Below are positions 8,353 to 15,189 of a DNA stretch of 64,000 nucleotides, piece by piece. The notes under the pieces are model-generated. The model worked only from the letters and a program-made list of their open reading frames with translations. It was not told the DNA's origin and searched no databases. The position numbers and the translations under genes are program-made. The stretch is taken from NCBI GenBank assembly GCA_040217755.1, contig JBEHWJ010000001.1, positions 1 to 64,000 on the forward strand. Direction: 5' to 3'. Source of the DNA: PHAA01 sp040217755. Lineage in GTDB: Bacteria; Bacillota; Syntrophomonadia; Syntrophomonadales; Syntrophomonadaceae. Each line of letters begins with the position of its first letter. Within the stretch, counting starts at the first letter, position 1.

Positions 8353-9204
8353 CTACTCATCAAAGGTATTGGATCCTATCATTTTACAGATATCCATACC
8401 CTGGGTTTGAAAATATATGGCTCTCAATACTGAGACAGAACCTAAACCTATTCTTTTGGGTAAAAGTGAAGGCATAACTAATGATGCTATAAGTCCTATT
8501 ATTTGGTCATCTTTGTGATGAGCAACCTGTGGTCCAAGATCGTTTTGGAGGAACTTTGTAAGGATAGTGTTTCCTGCATCATCCATTGCATCAGGGCTGC
8601 CAGCAATTATATTCATATCTCCGATGCCTCTCACCAAAGGATCCAGAGATATTCCTATAAATCCTGGGTGAGGATACCTCTTTATTTGTCTAATTGCTTC
8701 TCGATATCGTTTCCTTATTTGCTGAGGGCTTCTTATTCTTTTGGCAGCTAAACTATAGACTTCGGAATTATATGTGAATCTAATGTCGGGTTCCTCAAGC
8801 GCAACGCCAAAGCCCGTACGTTCTAAAACAGAAGCCAAGTATAATTCGAATTGTTTGTCCCGGGCAATACTATTGGCATCCTCTGATGGCAGACGGGTTC
8901 CGCTAAATATTTGCCTGAGAATAGGTATTCCGGCGGTAAGTACTTGGGTTGATGAAGTAATTACCTTAAGCTCAGCAGTATCCCTAAACCCCTCGATTAA
9001 CACTGGCCAGTTTACGTCACTCGGGGGCAAATTTTTGTCTCGCACTATTATGACGTTGTGGATTTCCCTTTCGAAAAGAGAAAAACGACAAGAAGGGGGA
9101 AGCTCGACACCCGCCGCATCCAAGCGCAATTTTATCAGTTGAAATTCAGAAAGAATCGCCTCTAAGGTCTGTGCATAACCACTATTTGTATTTCCAGCAG
9201 ACAT
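8353..9204 (-). CDS. Unrecognised accessory protein with degenerate PD-(D/E)xK-like pattern (283 aa)
   Basis: No family is recognised with certainty. The middle of the protein shows a helix with a glutamate (FELYLASVLERTGF, E120), then EPDIRF (D140), a short strand, and YSLAAKRI (K155), followed by helices. That order is the E...D...xxK layout of restriction-nuclease folds, but the acidic residue two before the lysine is alanine, so catalysis could be altered or the resemblance chance. ATG 9204 has GGAGG five bases before it. It lies 20 bp behind the XRE gene and is almost certainly co-transcribed with it. Confidence 0.5.
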   Translation of the reverse strand: MSAGNTNSGYAQTLEAILSEFQLIKLRLDAAGVELPPSCRFSLFEREIHNVIIVRDKNLPPSDVNWPVLIEGFRDTAELKVITSSTQVLTAGIPILRQIFSGTRLPSEDANSIARDKQFELYLASVLERTGFGVALEEPDIRFTYNSEVYSLAAKRIRSPQQIRKRYREAIRQIKRYPHPGFIGISLDPLVRGIGDMNIIAGSPDAMDDAGNTILTKFLQNDLGPQVAHHKDDQIIGLIASLVMPSLLPKRIGLGSVSVLRAIYFQTQGMDICKMIGSNTFDE

Positions 9205-9224
9205 AATGACCTCCAAGAATTAAA

Positions 9225-9443
9225 CTAAGCCTCTTCTTTATCCGGTACATATTCCATCAGATCCCCAGGCTGACATTCGAAGTACGCGCATAGACGATTT
9301 AATACAGACGTGTCTATTCGAGTTATGCCACCCTTATATATCGCATATAGAGTGTTCTTATTAATCCCTGTCTGCCCGCTTAGTGTCGGGACCTTTAGTT
9401 TGTTCTTTTCAAACATCAGCCGGTCTAGTTTGAATCTAATCAT
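9225..9443 (-). CDS. XRE/Cro-type transcriptional regulator (72 aa)
   Basis: The whole protein is one Cro/CI helix-turn-helix domain: RFKLDRLMFEKNKLKVPTLS, recognition region TGINKNTLYAIYKGG, and the usual ending LNRLCAYFECQPGDLMEY. Such single-domain regulators commonly control the operon they head, here the two unrecognised genes downstream. ATG 9443 is preceded by GGAGGG at six bases. A sigma-A-like promoter and a perfect inverted repeat lie just upstream and make autoregulation plausible. Confidence 0.85.
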   Translation of the reverse strand: MIRFKLDRLMFEKNKLKVPTLSGQTGINKNTLYAIYKGGITRIDTSVLNRLCAYFECQPGDLMEYVPDKEEA

Positions 9444-9475
9444 TATATCCCTCCTGGCTATATTGTTCTCTGTTA

Positions 9476-9535
9476 ATTATACATACATTTGTGTGCGTAA
9501 ACAAAAGATCTGTGAAAAAAATACAGAGATGTATT
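9476..9535 (-). promoter_or_regulatory. Promoter and candidate operator of the XRE-led operon
   Basis: On the minus strand TTGTTT (9499-9504) and TATAAT (9476-9481) are separated by 17 bp. Upstream lies a perfect inverted repeat AATACA-GAGA-TGTATT (9520-9535), a reasonable operator for a dimeric Cro/CI regulator. Promoter geometry is seen directly; operator use is inferred. Confidence 0.6.
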
Positions 9536-9540
9536 GAGCT

Positions 9541-9780
9541 GATCCGGGGACGCCCGACCAATGAAGAACTGAAAAACCGACCGAGTATTAATGTCCTTGA
9601 GGATGGAACCTGGCCTGTGAAAAGTCGGCTGTAAAGATATTGCTTGGAAGGGGGGATAGAACCTACCGAGGAAAATATAGCTCAATATCAGAAGGACCTG
9701 AAAGAGCGCTCAGAAGAGAAATAAACGTATGGCTGGCCAGGCGACAAGAGCTTGCATAACCGTAAAATAAGGCAGGATTG
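9541..9780 (+). other. Intergenic stretch with coding-like remnants
   Basis: Between the XRE gene and the membrane protein gene no complete gene is visible. Several short open stretches in different frames look protein-like (EELKNRPSINVLEDGTWP; GIEPTEENIAQYQKDLKE), as if a gene had decayed by frameshifts. I could not assign a family. Confidence 0.3.
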
Positions 9781-9895
9781 ACCGTGGACGCTCCAAAATT
9801 ATTAAAAACGCCTCGCCTTCTTCGAAGAGTAATTTATCCTGAACATACAGGAAAATCATCCAATAAATAGAATCTAATCAGTGAGGTGTTTTATT

Positions 9896-10540
9896 GTGAA
9901 TGTAATAAAGAAACTGTTTGTATGGTGCGGTTTGTTCCTAATAGCAGTCCTAGCAACAGCTGTGTTTTTTATGAGTTCGGCATATATGGCCAGTGGTCTC
10001 AGTCAACATACTGTAATAACCGATCCTGCGCAATGGTTACAATTTGGCGGGGCTTTTTTTGGAATCATCTTGACTATATCTGGCGCGTTCCTGGTCATGC
10101 AAATGCAAATTGAGGCTGCAGAAAAGGAAAAGACGAAGGAAAGGGAAGCCCAGCAGAAGAATCTCCAAAGGGCCATACTCCTCTTACTTCGAGGGGAAAT
10201 AGAGATTAATAATGAGTTGTTTGTGGTCCACTACTCGGGATATATTGATGCTGGGGTGATAGGCATTACTCCTGCTATAAAGCTCGCAGTGGACGAGTGG
10301 CAGAACTTGAAATATACCATAATTGAGAAATTGGATATTGCTGAATCCGGGCAATTTATTGAGAGTTTAGTTTCTCTGTATTATGAGCTGGAGCGGATTA
10401 ATAGGAAAGTGGAAACAGGGACCACGATATGTTTCAAGGAAAAAGAACAAATGGCAAGCTATTTGAGGGAGATAAAAATTAGGTTCGACCACGTTAATGC
10501 TTGGTTCAAGGACCTGGAGAGAGTTGCAAATTATAGTTAG
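9896..10540 (+). CDS. Small accessory membrane protein with coiled coil
   Basis: Two hydrophobic segments at about residues 7-30 and 45-70 are followed by a charged coiled-coil stretch (QMQIEAAEKEKTKEREAQQ) and a ~140-residue helical cytoplasmic tail. GTG 9896 is chosen because GAGGTG lies eight to nine bases before it; the longer reading from 9881 would start inside that site. No family recognised. It is divergent from the XRE-led operon and is the last gene of the island before tRNA-Lys. Confidence 0.6.
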   Translation: MNVIKKLFVWCGLFLIAVLATAVFFMSSAYMASGLSQHTVITDPAQWLQFGGAFFGIILTISGAFLVMQMQIEAAEKEKTKEREAQQKNLQRAILLLLRGEIEINNELFVVHYSGYIDAGVIGITPAIKLAVDEWQNLKYTIIEKLDIAESGQFIESLVSLYYELERINRKVETGTTICFKEKEQMASYLREIKIRFDHVNAWFKDLERVANYS

Positions 10541-10776
10541 ATTGTTCCTATTTAAAAGGAACAAGGTGATCGAATGTAGGTGCCTGTCACCTCTTAAGGC
10601 TACTATTAGCTAACCTTAAGCGGGATAGTTGACAGCAATTTTGACAGCAAAACATTTAAAAATCCTGTGATAATTAATGATAATTCATAAATATAGAAAA
10701 TCTTTGAACCATGCAATATTACTAAGATAGAGTGTTATTCAAGATAATTAATGATGACTCATTTATTTTTGCTAAT

Positions 10777-10798
10777 CAGACTTAAAATCCCGCGGCGG
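10777..10798 (+). repeat. tRNA-Leu(UAA)-like fragment, possible attachment-site scar
   Basis: CAGACTTAAAATCC followed by CGCGG matches the anticodon arm and start of the variable arm of bacterial tRNA-Leu(UAA). The rest of a tRNA is absent. Integrative elements that use tRNA-Leu leave such pieces; chance similarity cannot be excluded. Confidence 0.35.
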
Positions 10799-10880
10799 AA
10801 GCAGAACAAAAGAGGTGGCAGAAGGGTGGCAACAGCGTAAGCGTAACCATTTTATCGCGATTGGAATTTACTGTTAAAAG

Positions 10881-10960
10881 GCGATATATAGGACTCGAAT
10901 GGACTCAATCGTGCTGCTATCCTAACCGTGAATTTGATTCGTAATCAGCAGTTCAGCCAT
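10881..10960 (-). repeat. Degenerate tRNA-Arg(ACG)-like sequence
   Basis: Read on the minus strand, CTGATTACGAATCA, CGGTTAGG and ATTCGAGTCC occur in the order of the anticodon stem-loop (anticodon ACG), variable region and T-arm of tRNA-Arg. Extra bases separate them, including a second near copy of the T-arm (ATTGAGTCC), and the 5' half does not fold as a D-arm. It looks like a decayed tRNA or attachment site rather than a working gene. Confidence 0.4.
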
Positions 10961-11030
10961 GATTATAAGAAATGTATAGTAGGATAGTTACCAACAAAAC
11001 TATTACGGCACCAAAATGGCACCAAAATAT

Positions 11031-11066
11031 AAAAGGGGAAGAAATTGATAAATTTCTTCCCCTTTA
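11031..11066 (-). terminator. Terminator after tRNA-Lys
   Basis: A 15-bp perfect stem (11032-11046 with 11051-11065) with a GATA loop; on the minus strand it is followed by TTTTATATTTT. It lies about 25 bp beyond the CCA end of the tRNA. Confidence 0.8.
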
Positions 11067-11091
11067 GAATACCTATATACAGGGATTTAAA

Positions 11092-11167
11092 TGGTGGGCC
11101 ATGAAGGACTTGAACCTTCAACCTTGTGATTAAGAGTCACCTGCTCTGCCAATTGAGCTAATGGCCC
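11092..11167 (-). tRNA. tRNA-Lys (anticodon CUU)
   Basis: The minus strand folds into a complete cloverleaf: acceptor GGGCCAT/ATGGCCC, D-arm TAGCTCAATTGGCAGAGC, anticodon loop CTCTTAA (CUU), T-arm with GGTTCAAGTCC, and an encoded CCA. 76 nt including CCA. Its 3' end faces the accessory island, the usual orientation for integration into a tRNA gene, though no second copy of its 3' end was found within the window. Confidence 0.95.
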
Positions 11168-11193
11168 AGGTCGGTTGATTTACAACAATTAAG

Positions 11194-11222
11194 ATTATAG
11201 CGTCTCGATTTCAATAAATCAA
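11194..11222 (-). promoter_or_regulatory. Sigma-A-type promoter of tRNA-Lys
   Basis: Minus-strand TTGATT (11217-11222) and TATAAT (11194-11199) with a 17-bp spacer, about 27 bp before the tRNA 5' end. Confidence 0.7.
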
Positions 11223-11300
11223 TAAGTAACCAGGAAATATCTCACCCGGCCGCGAAATCTGGATGGGAAGGGGCTACAATAGTGACGGAGGGATATATTA

Positions 11301-12053
11301 ATGAAGGAAATCTTTATAAATACCGGCGACGAAAGCAATTTAGCCGCCTACCTCTGGGGACCTGGTGCCGGGGACAAATACATGGTGGTGATCTGTCATG
11401 GTTTCCGGGGGGCCAAGGAAAACGGAGGCAAGGTATTCGGGTTCGCCGACAAACTGAGAAGGGCCGGGGTGGGGGTTCTGGCTTTCGATTTCAGGGGAAG
11501 CGGGCAGAGCGAAGGGGATTTTTCCACGGTGACCCTGACTCGGCAGGGACAAGACCTAAAACAGGTGATCGATTACATCGACACCCGGTTTGGTTTGCCG
11601 GTAATCGTACTAGGACGCAGCATGGGCGGCAGTTCGGTCCTGGTCGGTGCCTCCGGGGATGATCGGGTGGCCGGATTTATCTTCTGGTCGACCCCGGTGT
11701 TTATGCAAGCAGCATTTTCTACCATAATGGGGAAGGATTACGCCCGCTTGCGTGCCGGTCAAACCGTCATTTTCCGCGATGATGGCGGCCAGTTCGAACT
11801 CTGTCCCGACCTTGCCGATGACTTTGACCGCCACGATATGGATGTATATATAAAGAAAATCGGCTGGAAACCGGCACTGATAGTGCAGGCCCGCGATGAT
11901 GATGCCGTGAGTCCGGCCAACGGCGAGTACCTGCACCAGATGCTGCCCAATAGCCAACTCTCCATGTTCGACCAGGCCGGGCATCGGTTCCTGGAGTTGA
12001 CGGGCCAACGGGAAGACCTGACGGTGGAATGGCTGCGGCAGAATTTCTTTTGA
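11301..12053 (+). CDS. Alpha/beta hydrolase (serine aminopeptidase S33-like)
   Basis: Alpha/beta hydrolase fold with oxyanion region HGFRGAKEN, nucleophile elbow GRSMGGS (serine about residue 107), acidic residue in ARDDDAVSP (about 198) and histidine in QAGHRF (about 228). Cytoplasmic, no signal peptide, 250 residues as usual for esterase/lipase-type members. The ATG has GGAGG nearby upstream. Single gene, convergent with the deacetylase. Substrate cannot be inferred. Confidence 0.85.
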   Translation: MKEIFINTGDESNLAAYLWGPGAGDKYMVVICHGFRGAKENGGKVFGFADKLRRAGVGVLAFDFRGSGQSEGDFSTVTLTRQGQDLKQVIDYIDTRFGLPVIVLGRSMGGSSVLVGASGDDRVAGFIFWSTPVFMQAAFSTIMGKDYARLRAGQTVIFRDDGGQFELCPDLADDFDRHDMDVYIKKIGWKPALIVQARDDDAVSPANGEYLHQMLPNSQLSMFDQAGHRFLELTGQREDLTVEWLRQNFF

Positions 12054-12071
12054 CCAGGCGACCGGCTTCGG

Positions 12072-12992
12072 CTATTTGGGGATACTCTGGGCAAATTTAT
12101 CCAGCGTTATCCAGCCGGGGACGCGCACCCGGGGGGTAAGGTAGGGGTTGCTGGCCGGCACGGCATGACCGTAGGCCACGGTAACCGCTGACGTGTATCC
12201 GGCATCTTTGACGATAGTCGGGGTTATATCGCTGTAGGTGCCGGTGGGGTAGCAGAAGGAAAGGCACGGCACCCCCAGGTTTTCCTCCAGAATCTGTTTG
12301 GAAACGACAATCTCGTCCACCTGCTGCTTATAACTGGCCGTTTTCAGGTCGATATGATTGCGGGTATGGCTGCCGATTTCCACCCCATCCGCCTGGAGGG
12401 TCTTGATCTGTTCCATGGTAAGATAGTTGGGACGCCCGATGAAGGAAGTGCAGGCATAAACCGTACCGGTAAAACCGTACTCCTGCATTATCGGCCAGGC
12501 CTCGGTGATAAATGAGGTGTATCCGTCATCGAAGGTGAGGACGATAGTTTTGGCCGGCATCTTTTTGTTTCTGAGCATTTCTTCCGCCTGGGTCATGGTG
12601 ACGGCACGGTAACCACTCACGGCCAGGTAGCGCATCTGTTCGCGGAATTTTCCGACCGGCACATAAAGGCTGTTGGGCCCGGATGTCACTTCATGATACA
12701 TAAGGATGGGGATGGCGGTCCCGGTATATTTTTCGGGCGCAGGGATTGGCTGGGCCGGAGTCACATCGCTGCTATGCCCGGGAGAAGAGGCAGCCGGGGT
12801 GTCTGAAATCTGACCGGCCGCGGCGGGCCGGGCAACGGAGTCGGCGGTGACTGTAGCTGGATAATTGATAAAAGTCATTATACTGTCCTGGAAGAACAAC
12901 ACCAAGGCGGTGATGATTACCAGGGCGAATAGATAGGGGCTCAATCTCTTCAACTTTATTTCTTCCTCTCGCCAACTTTTTCTTCCCGGCAT
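12072..12992 (-). CDS. Membrane-anchored polysaccharide deacetylase (NodB/CE4)
   Basis: An N-terminal membrane anchor (about residues 15-35) and a Pro/Ala/Ser linker precede a CE4 domain with the expected motifs: ILMYHEV, TFDDGY (metal-binding DD), HTRNH (H-x3-H), and CYPTGTYSD. Such enzymes remove acetyl groups from peptidoglycan or other surface glycans outside the membrane. The ATG at 12992 lacks a clear ribosome binding site; a TTG at 12953 after AGAGGAAG is an alternative start that keeps the anchor. Confidence 0.9.
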   Translation of the reverse strand: MPGRKSWREEEIKLKRLSPYLFALVIITALVLFFQDSIMTFINYPATVTADSVARPAAAGQISDTPAASSPGHSSDVTPAQPIPAPEKYTGTAIPILMYHEVTSGPNSLYVPVGKFREQMRYLAVSGYRAVTMTQAEEMLRNKKMPAKTIVLTFDDGYTSFITEAWPIMQEYGFTGTVYACTSFIGRPNYLTMEQIKTLQADGVEIGSHTRNHIDLKTASYKQQVDEIVVSKQILEENLGVPCLSFCYPTGTYSDITPTIVKDAGYTSAVTVAYGHAVPASNPYLTPRVRVPGWITLDKFAQSIPK

Positions 12993-13193
12993 TTAATCCA
13001 GATTGTTTCAGGGGACTAATTTACTCTTATCAGTTGAGGAGACCGTCCTCACTTAACAATAATAGCCCATTTAATTGGCTGTTTACAAGACGAATAAGGG
13101 AACCAAAAGGAATAAGGCGGACGGGTGACTAGCCCCATCCCGATAACTGAATTCGATTCTGCCCCAGGATTTCCGGATACCTTGAATCGGCAT

Positions 13194-13226
13194 AAAAAAA
13201 GCACATCCGGTGTGGACAGTGTGCTG
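13194..13226 (-). terminator. Terminator after tRNA-Arg
   Basis: On the minus strand AGCACA...TGTCC pairs with GGA...TGTGCT and is followed by seven Ts, about ten bases past the CCA end of the tRNA. Confidence 0.75.
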
Positions 13227-13235
13227 GGTTATAGA

Positions 13236-13310
13236 TGGTACGCCCGAGAGGAATCGAACCTCCGCACCCGGCTCCGGAGGCCGGTGCTCTATCCACTGAG
13301 CTACGGGCGC
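13236..13310 (-). tRNA. tRNA-Arg (anticodon CCG)
   Basis: Complete cloverleaf on the minus strand: acceptor GCGCCCG/CGGGCGT, D-arm TAGCTCAGTGGATAGAGC, anticodon loop CTCCGGA (CCG), T-arm GGTTCGATTCC, encoded CCA; 75 nt. Confidence 0.95.
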
Positions 13311-13324
13311 ACATTTGCTAGATG

Positions 13325-13353
13325 ATTATAGCAGAATATTCGGGATTGGTCAA
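13325..13353 (-). promoter_or_regulatory. Sigma-A-type promoter of tRNA-Arg
   Basis: Minus-strand TTGACC (13348-13353) and TATAAT (13325-13330), spacer exactly 17 bp, ending about 15 bp before the tRNA. Confidence 0.75.
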
Positions 13354-13385
13354 AACACGGCAGAAATCTTTTGGTCGTGATGAGC

Positions 13386-13420
13386 AAAGGGCCGGCACTT
13401 TCTGCAGGTGCCGGCCCTTT
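13386..13420 (-). terminator. Terminator after the copper-amine-oxidase-N-like gene
   Basis: A 13-bp GC-rich perfect stem (13386-13398 with 13408-13420) with AAA/TTT ends, 44 bp past the stop codon. The symmetric ends could let it work in both directions. Confidence 0.8.
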
Positions 13421-13463
13421 CTCAGTGATTATAATTGGTTGGAGTCGTCTCCAGCTTATGCTG

Positions 13464-14729
13464 CTAGATCGTTTCGGTCGAACCGCTTGTTTCGGCTGCG
13501 GGGTCCGATGGCTCCACGGTGACTGTCCCTTCAGCAGTATCGGCGGCTACTTCCAGGGCAAATACCTGAGCCAGCTCCTGCAGGGGAACATAGGCCCGGC
13601 CGCAGGTGATCTCGCTCTCGAAGGGTACGGCGAAGGCAGTGGTATCGCTGTCCAATGCAAACTCCGGAGCCAAAAGGGTTCCGCCCACCGTTCCGGTAAC
13701 AGTGCCCAGGACTTCTGAAGTCACGGGATCGATTATGTCTCCCGAGATGGTTCCGCTGATAGCACCGTCAGTGGTCAATAAAACCGGATCGGTTGAAATG
13801 TTGTCAGAAGCCGCGTCTATAGTCAACTCCACCGTGACCGGCTCTCCGGTCAGAGGATTGGTAACCGTGCAGGGGATGGTTCCATCGATGGTGGCCGGTC
13901 CGCTGGTGGCGGCCGGATCGTCAAAGACGAAGGTCAATGGGGTTGAAGTGCCCAGCTCCGTGCTGGCCTGGGCGGAAGCGGTGGTCCCGTTGTAACTGAA
14001 CACTATGGCTAACCCATTAGCCCCGGTGACGGTCACGGTTTTATTGACGAGATCCGGGGTAACGGTGGCGCCCATGTTTTCCAGTGCCTTTACGGGGAAC
14101 ATGATTTTGCCGCCCTTAAGGTACATGGGGCCTTCCAATTTTATCAGGTTGCCGCTCTTATTGGTCCATAGCGACCAGGCATCAGGCTCCTGGGCGGCAG
14201 TATACATGGCGGCGATTAGTGCTTGGGCATTGTCAAACAGGCTGAGGTCAAATCCTGATTTATCAGATTTAATCACCATGAAACGTTCATTTATATACTG
14301 TTTTTTGAGAGACTCGGGATCCGTTGTTAACTGGGTATTAACTTTTGCGATTTGACTATCGAGGTCTGTCATTATCAACACTTTGGCATCTTTATCGGCC
14401 AAAGCATCAGCATATTCCTGGGATGCGGGATCTAAGGCGGCCAAGGTCAGGGTTAGATCGTCAATTTCAGACTGCAGGGTTGTCTTGGATGCATTGAGTG
14501 CATCCAGGTCACCTTGGAGAGCGCCCAGCGGGTCCTTAACATACTGGTTCATTTCTTGTTTGAATTGTTTCTGCAGGGCTTTGCTGTCCGCGACAGCTGT
14601 GGTCTGAGTTTCGGATTTGTTGGCCCCTTTGCCTTTACCGTTGTTGCCTTTGTCGGAGGCGGCAAATGCACTCATGGAAACGGAAAGGGTGAGGACCACG
14701 GTCAACAGGAGTACCAATACTTTTCTCAT
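13464..14729 (-). CDS. Secreted protein with copper-amine-oxidase-N-like domain, c-di-GMP riboswitch controlled
   Basis: A signal peptide (MRKVLVLLLTVVLTLSVSMSAFAA) is followed by a basic, Gly/Lys-rich linker, a ~120-residue coiled coil, and a split copper-amine-oxidase N-terminal-like domain (GPMYLKGGKIMFPVKALENMGA, then YVPLQELAQVFAL). Between its halves sits a ~100-residue Thr/Gly/Asp-rich beta-type insertion. Such domains occur in exported Firmicutes proteins and do not imply copper chemistry. ATG 14729 is preceded by GGAAGG at eight bases; the longer frame would translate the riboswitch region. Expression is set by the riboswitch and terminator upstream. A surface or biofilm role is inferred from the c-di-GMP link. 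Confidence 0.8.
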   Translation of the reverse strand: MRKVLVLLLTVVLTLSVSMSAFAASDKGNNGKGKGANKSETQTTAVADSKALQKQFKQEMNQYVKDPLGALQGDLDALNASKTTLQSEIDDLTLTLAALDPASQEYADALADKDAKVLIMTDLDSQIAKVNTQLTTDPESLKKQYINERFMVIKSDKSGFDLSLFDNAQALIAAMYTAAQEPDAWSLWTNKSGNLIKLEGPMYLKGGKIMFPVKALENMGATVTPDLVNKTVTVTGANGLAIVFSYNGTTASAQASTELGTSTPLTFVFDDPAATSGPATIDGTIPCTVTNPLTGEPVTVELTIDAASDNISTDPVLLTTDGAISGTISGDIIDPVTSEVLGTVTGTVGGTLLAPEFALDSDTTAFAVPFESEITCGRAYVPLQELAQVFALEVAADTAEGTVTVEPSDPAAETSGSTETI

Positions 14730-14763
14730 TCGATCAACCTTCCTTTCTTTTTCCATCTCCCGC

Positions 14764-14796
14764 CGAAAGAAAGACTGCACGCCGAAGCATGCAGTC
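14764..14796 (-). terminator. Expression-platform terminator of the c-di-GMP riboswitch
   Basis: Minus-strand GACTGCATGC-TTCG-GCGTGCAGTC hairpin (14773-14796) followed by TTTCTTTC, placed between the aptamer and the ribosome binding site. This is the position of a transcription-attenuating terminator. Confidence 0.75.
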
Positions 14797-14807
14797 ATTT
14801 TTACTGG

Positions 14808-14904
14808 CCTCTCTTCGGCAACCCGGCGATCATGGCATTGAAGCTTTAGACCCGTGGCTTTGCGTCCCTGGCTTTCACCAGGTTTGCTATTATCGGAGAT
14901 GTAT
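14808..14904 (-). promoter_or_regulatory. Cyclic di-GMP-I (GEMM) riboswitch aptamer
   Basis: The minus strand carries the GEMM-I core in order: GCAAACC, a stem capped by a GAAA tetraloop (CTGGTGAAAGCCAG), GGGACGCAAAGCC, the tetraloop-receptor side GGGTCTAAAGC, a second hairpin, and CCGGGTTGCC. These are the conserved elements that fold around one c-di-GMP. The terminator just downstream is the likely output; whether ligand turns the gene on or off needs a folding comparison. Confidence 0.92.
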
Positions 14905-15077
14905 TATTTTCCATATTATACTCCAGGGATTTGTAAGATTTCAAACGTTTTTCGTCATCCGCAGCTCCTTAAATCGCAACATCACCTGAGTCGCCTTATC
15001 CCACCAGAGGACCTTCACTGAGTTGCTTGCAAAATATCTAAAGAGGATGCCTGAACGCAGCTTTTTTTAAGCGATTC

Positions 15078-15095
15078 TTCAGGTCTTTTTCAGGT
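15078..15095 (+). promoter_or_regulatory. Candidate OmpR-type operator before the efflux operon
   Basis: Two exact TTCAGGT copies start 11 bp apart (15078 and 15089), the spacing of tandem half-sites for OmpR/PhoB-type regulators, and are followed by AT-rich sequence with -10-like hexamers. The operon ahead encodes such a regulator (18601-19284), so autoregulation is plausible. Inference. Confidence 0.45.
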
Positions 15096-15189
15096 AGGAT
15101 ATGGATACTAATAATAGACTAGTGGCAGGGATTACTTGATCAGGGTGCATACCCGGTCTTAAATATTTTTTATTGGAGTGATGGAAAGT

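Larger units (their letters stand above)
10541..11031. other. Gene-free island end with tRNA-like scars
   Basis: No convincing coding frame is seen in this ~490-bp AT-rich stretch. It holds two sequences resembling parts of tRNA genes (listed separately) and a short direct repeat GGCACCAAAAT at about 11007-11028. The composition and the neighbouring integrase stump fit the attachment-site end of one or more integrative elements. Confidence 0.5.

Noticed and set aside
9541..9740. Resemblance of EDGTWP to the N-terminus of dissimilatory sulfite reductase alpha
   Set aside because: Only a few residues agree, the frame stops at once, and the following pieces are in other frames without sulfite reductase motifs.
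13386..13420. Inverted repeat considered as an IS remnant
   Set aside because: Its position after a stop codon and its stem-loop with T-rich end are those of a terminator.
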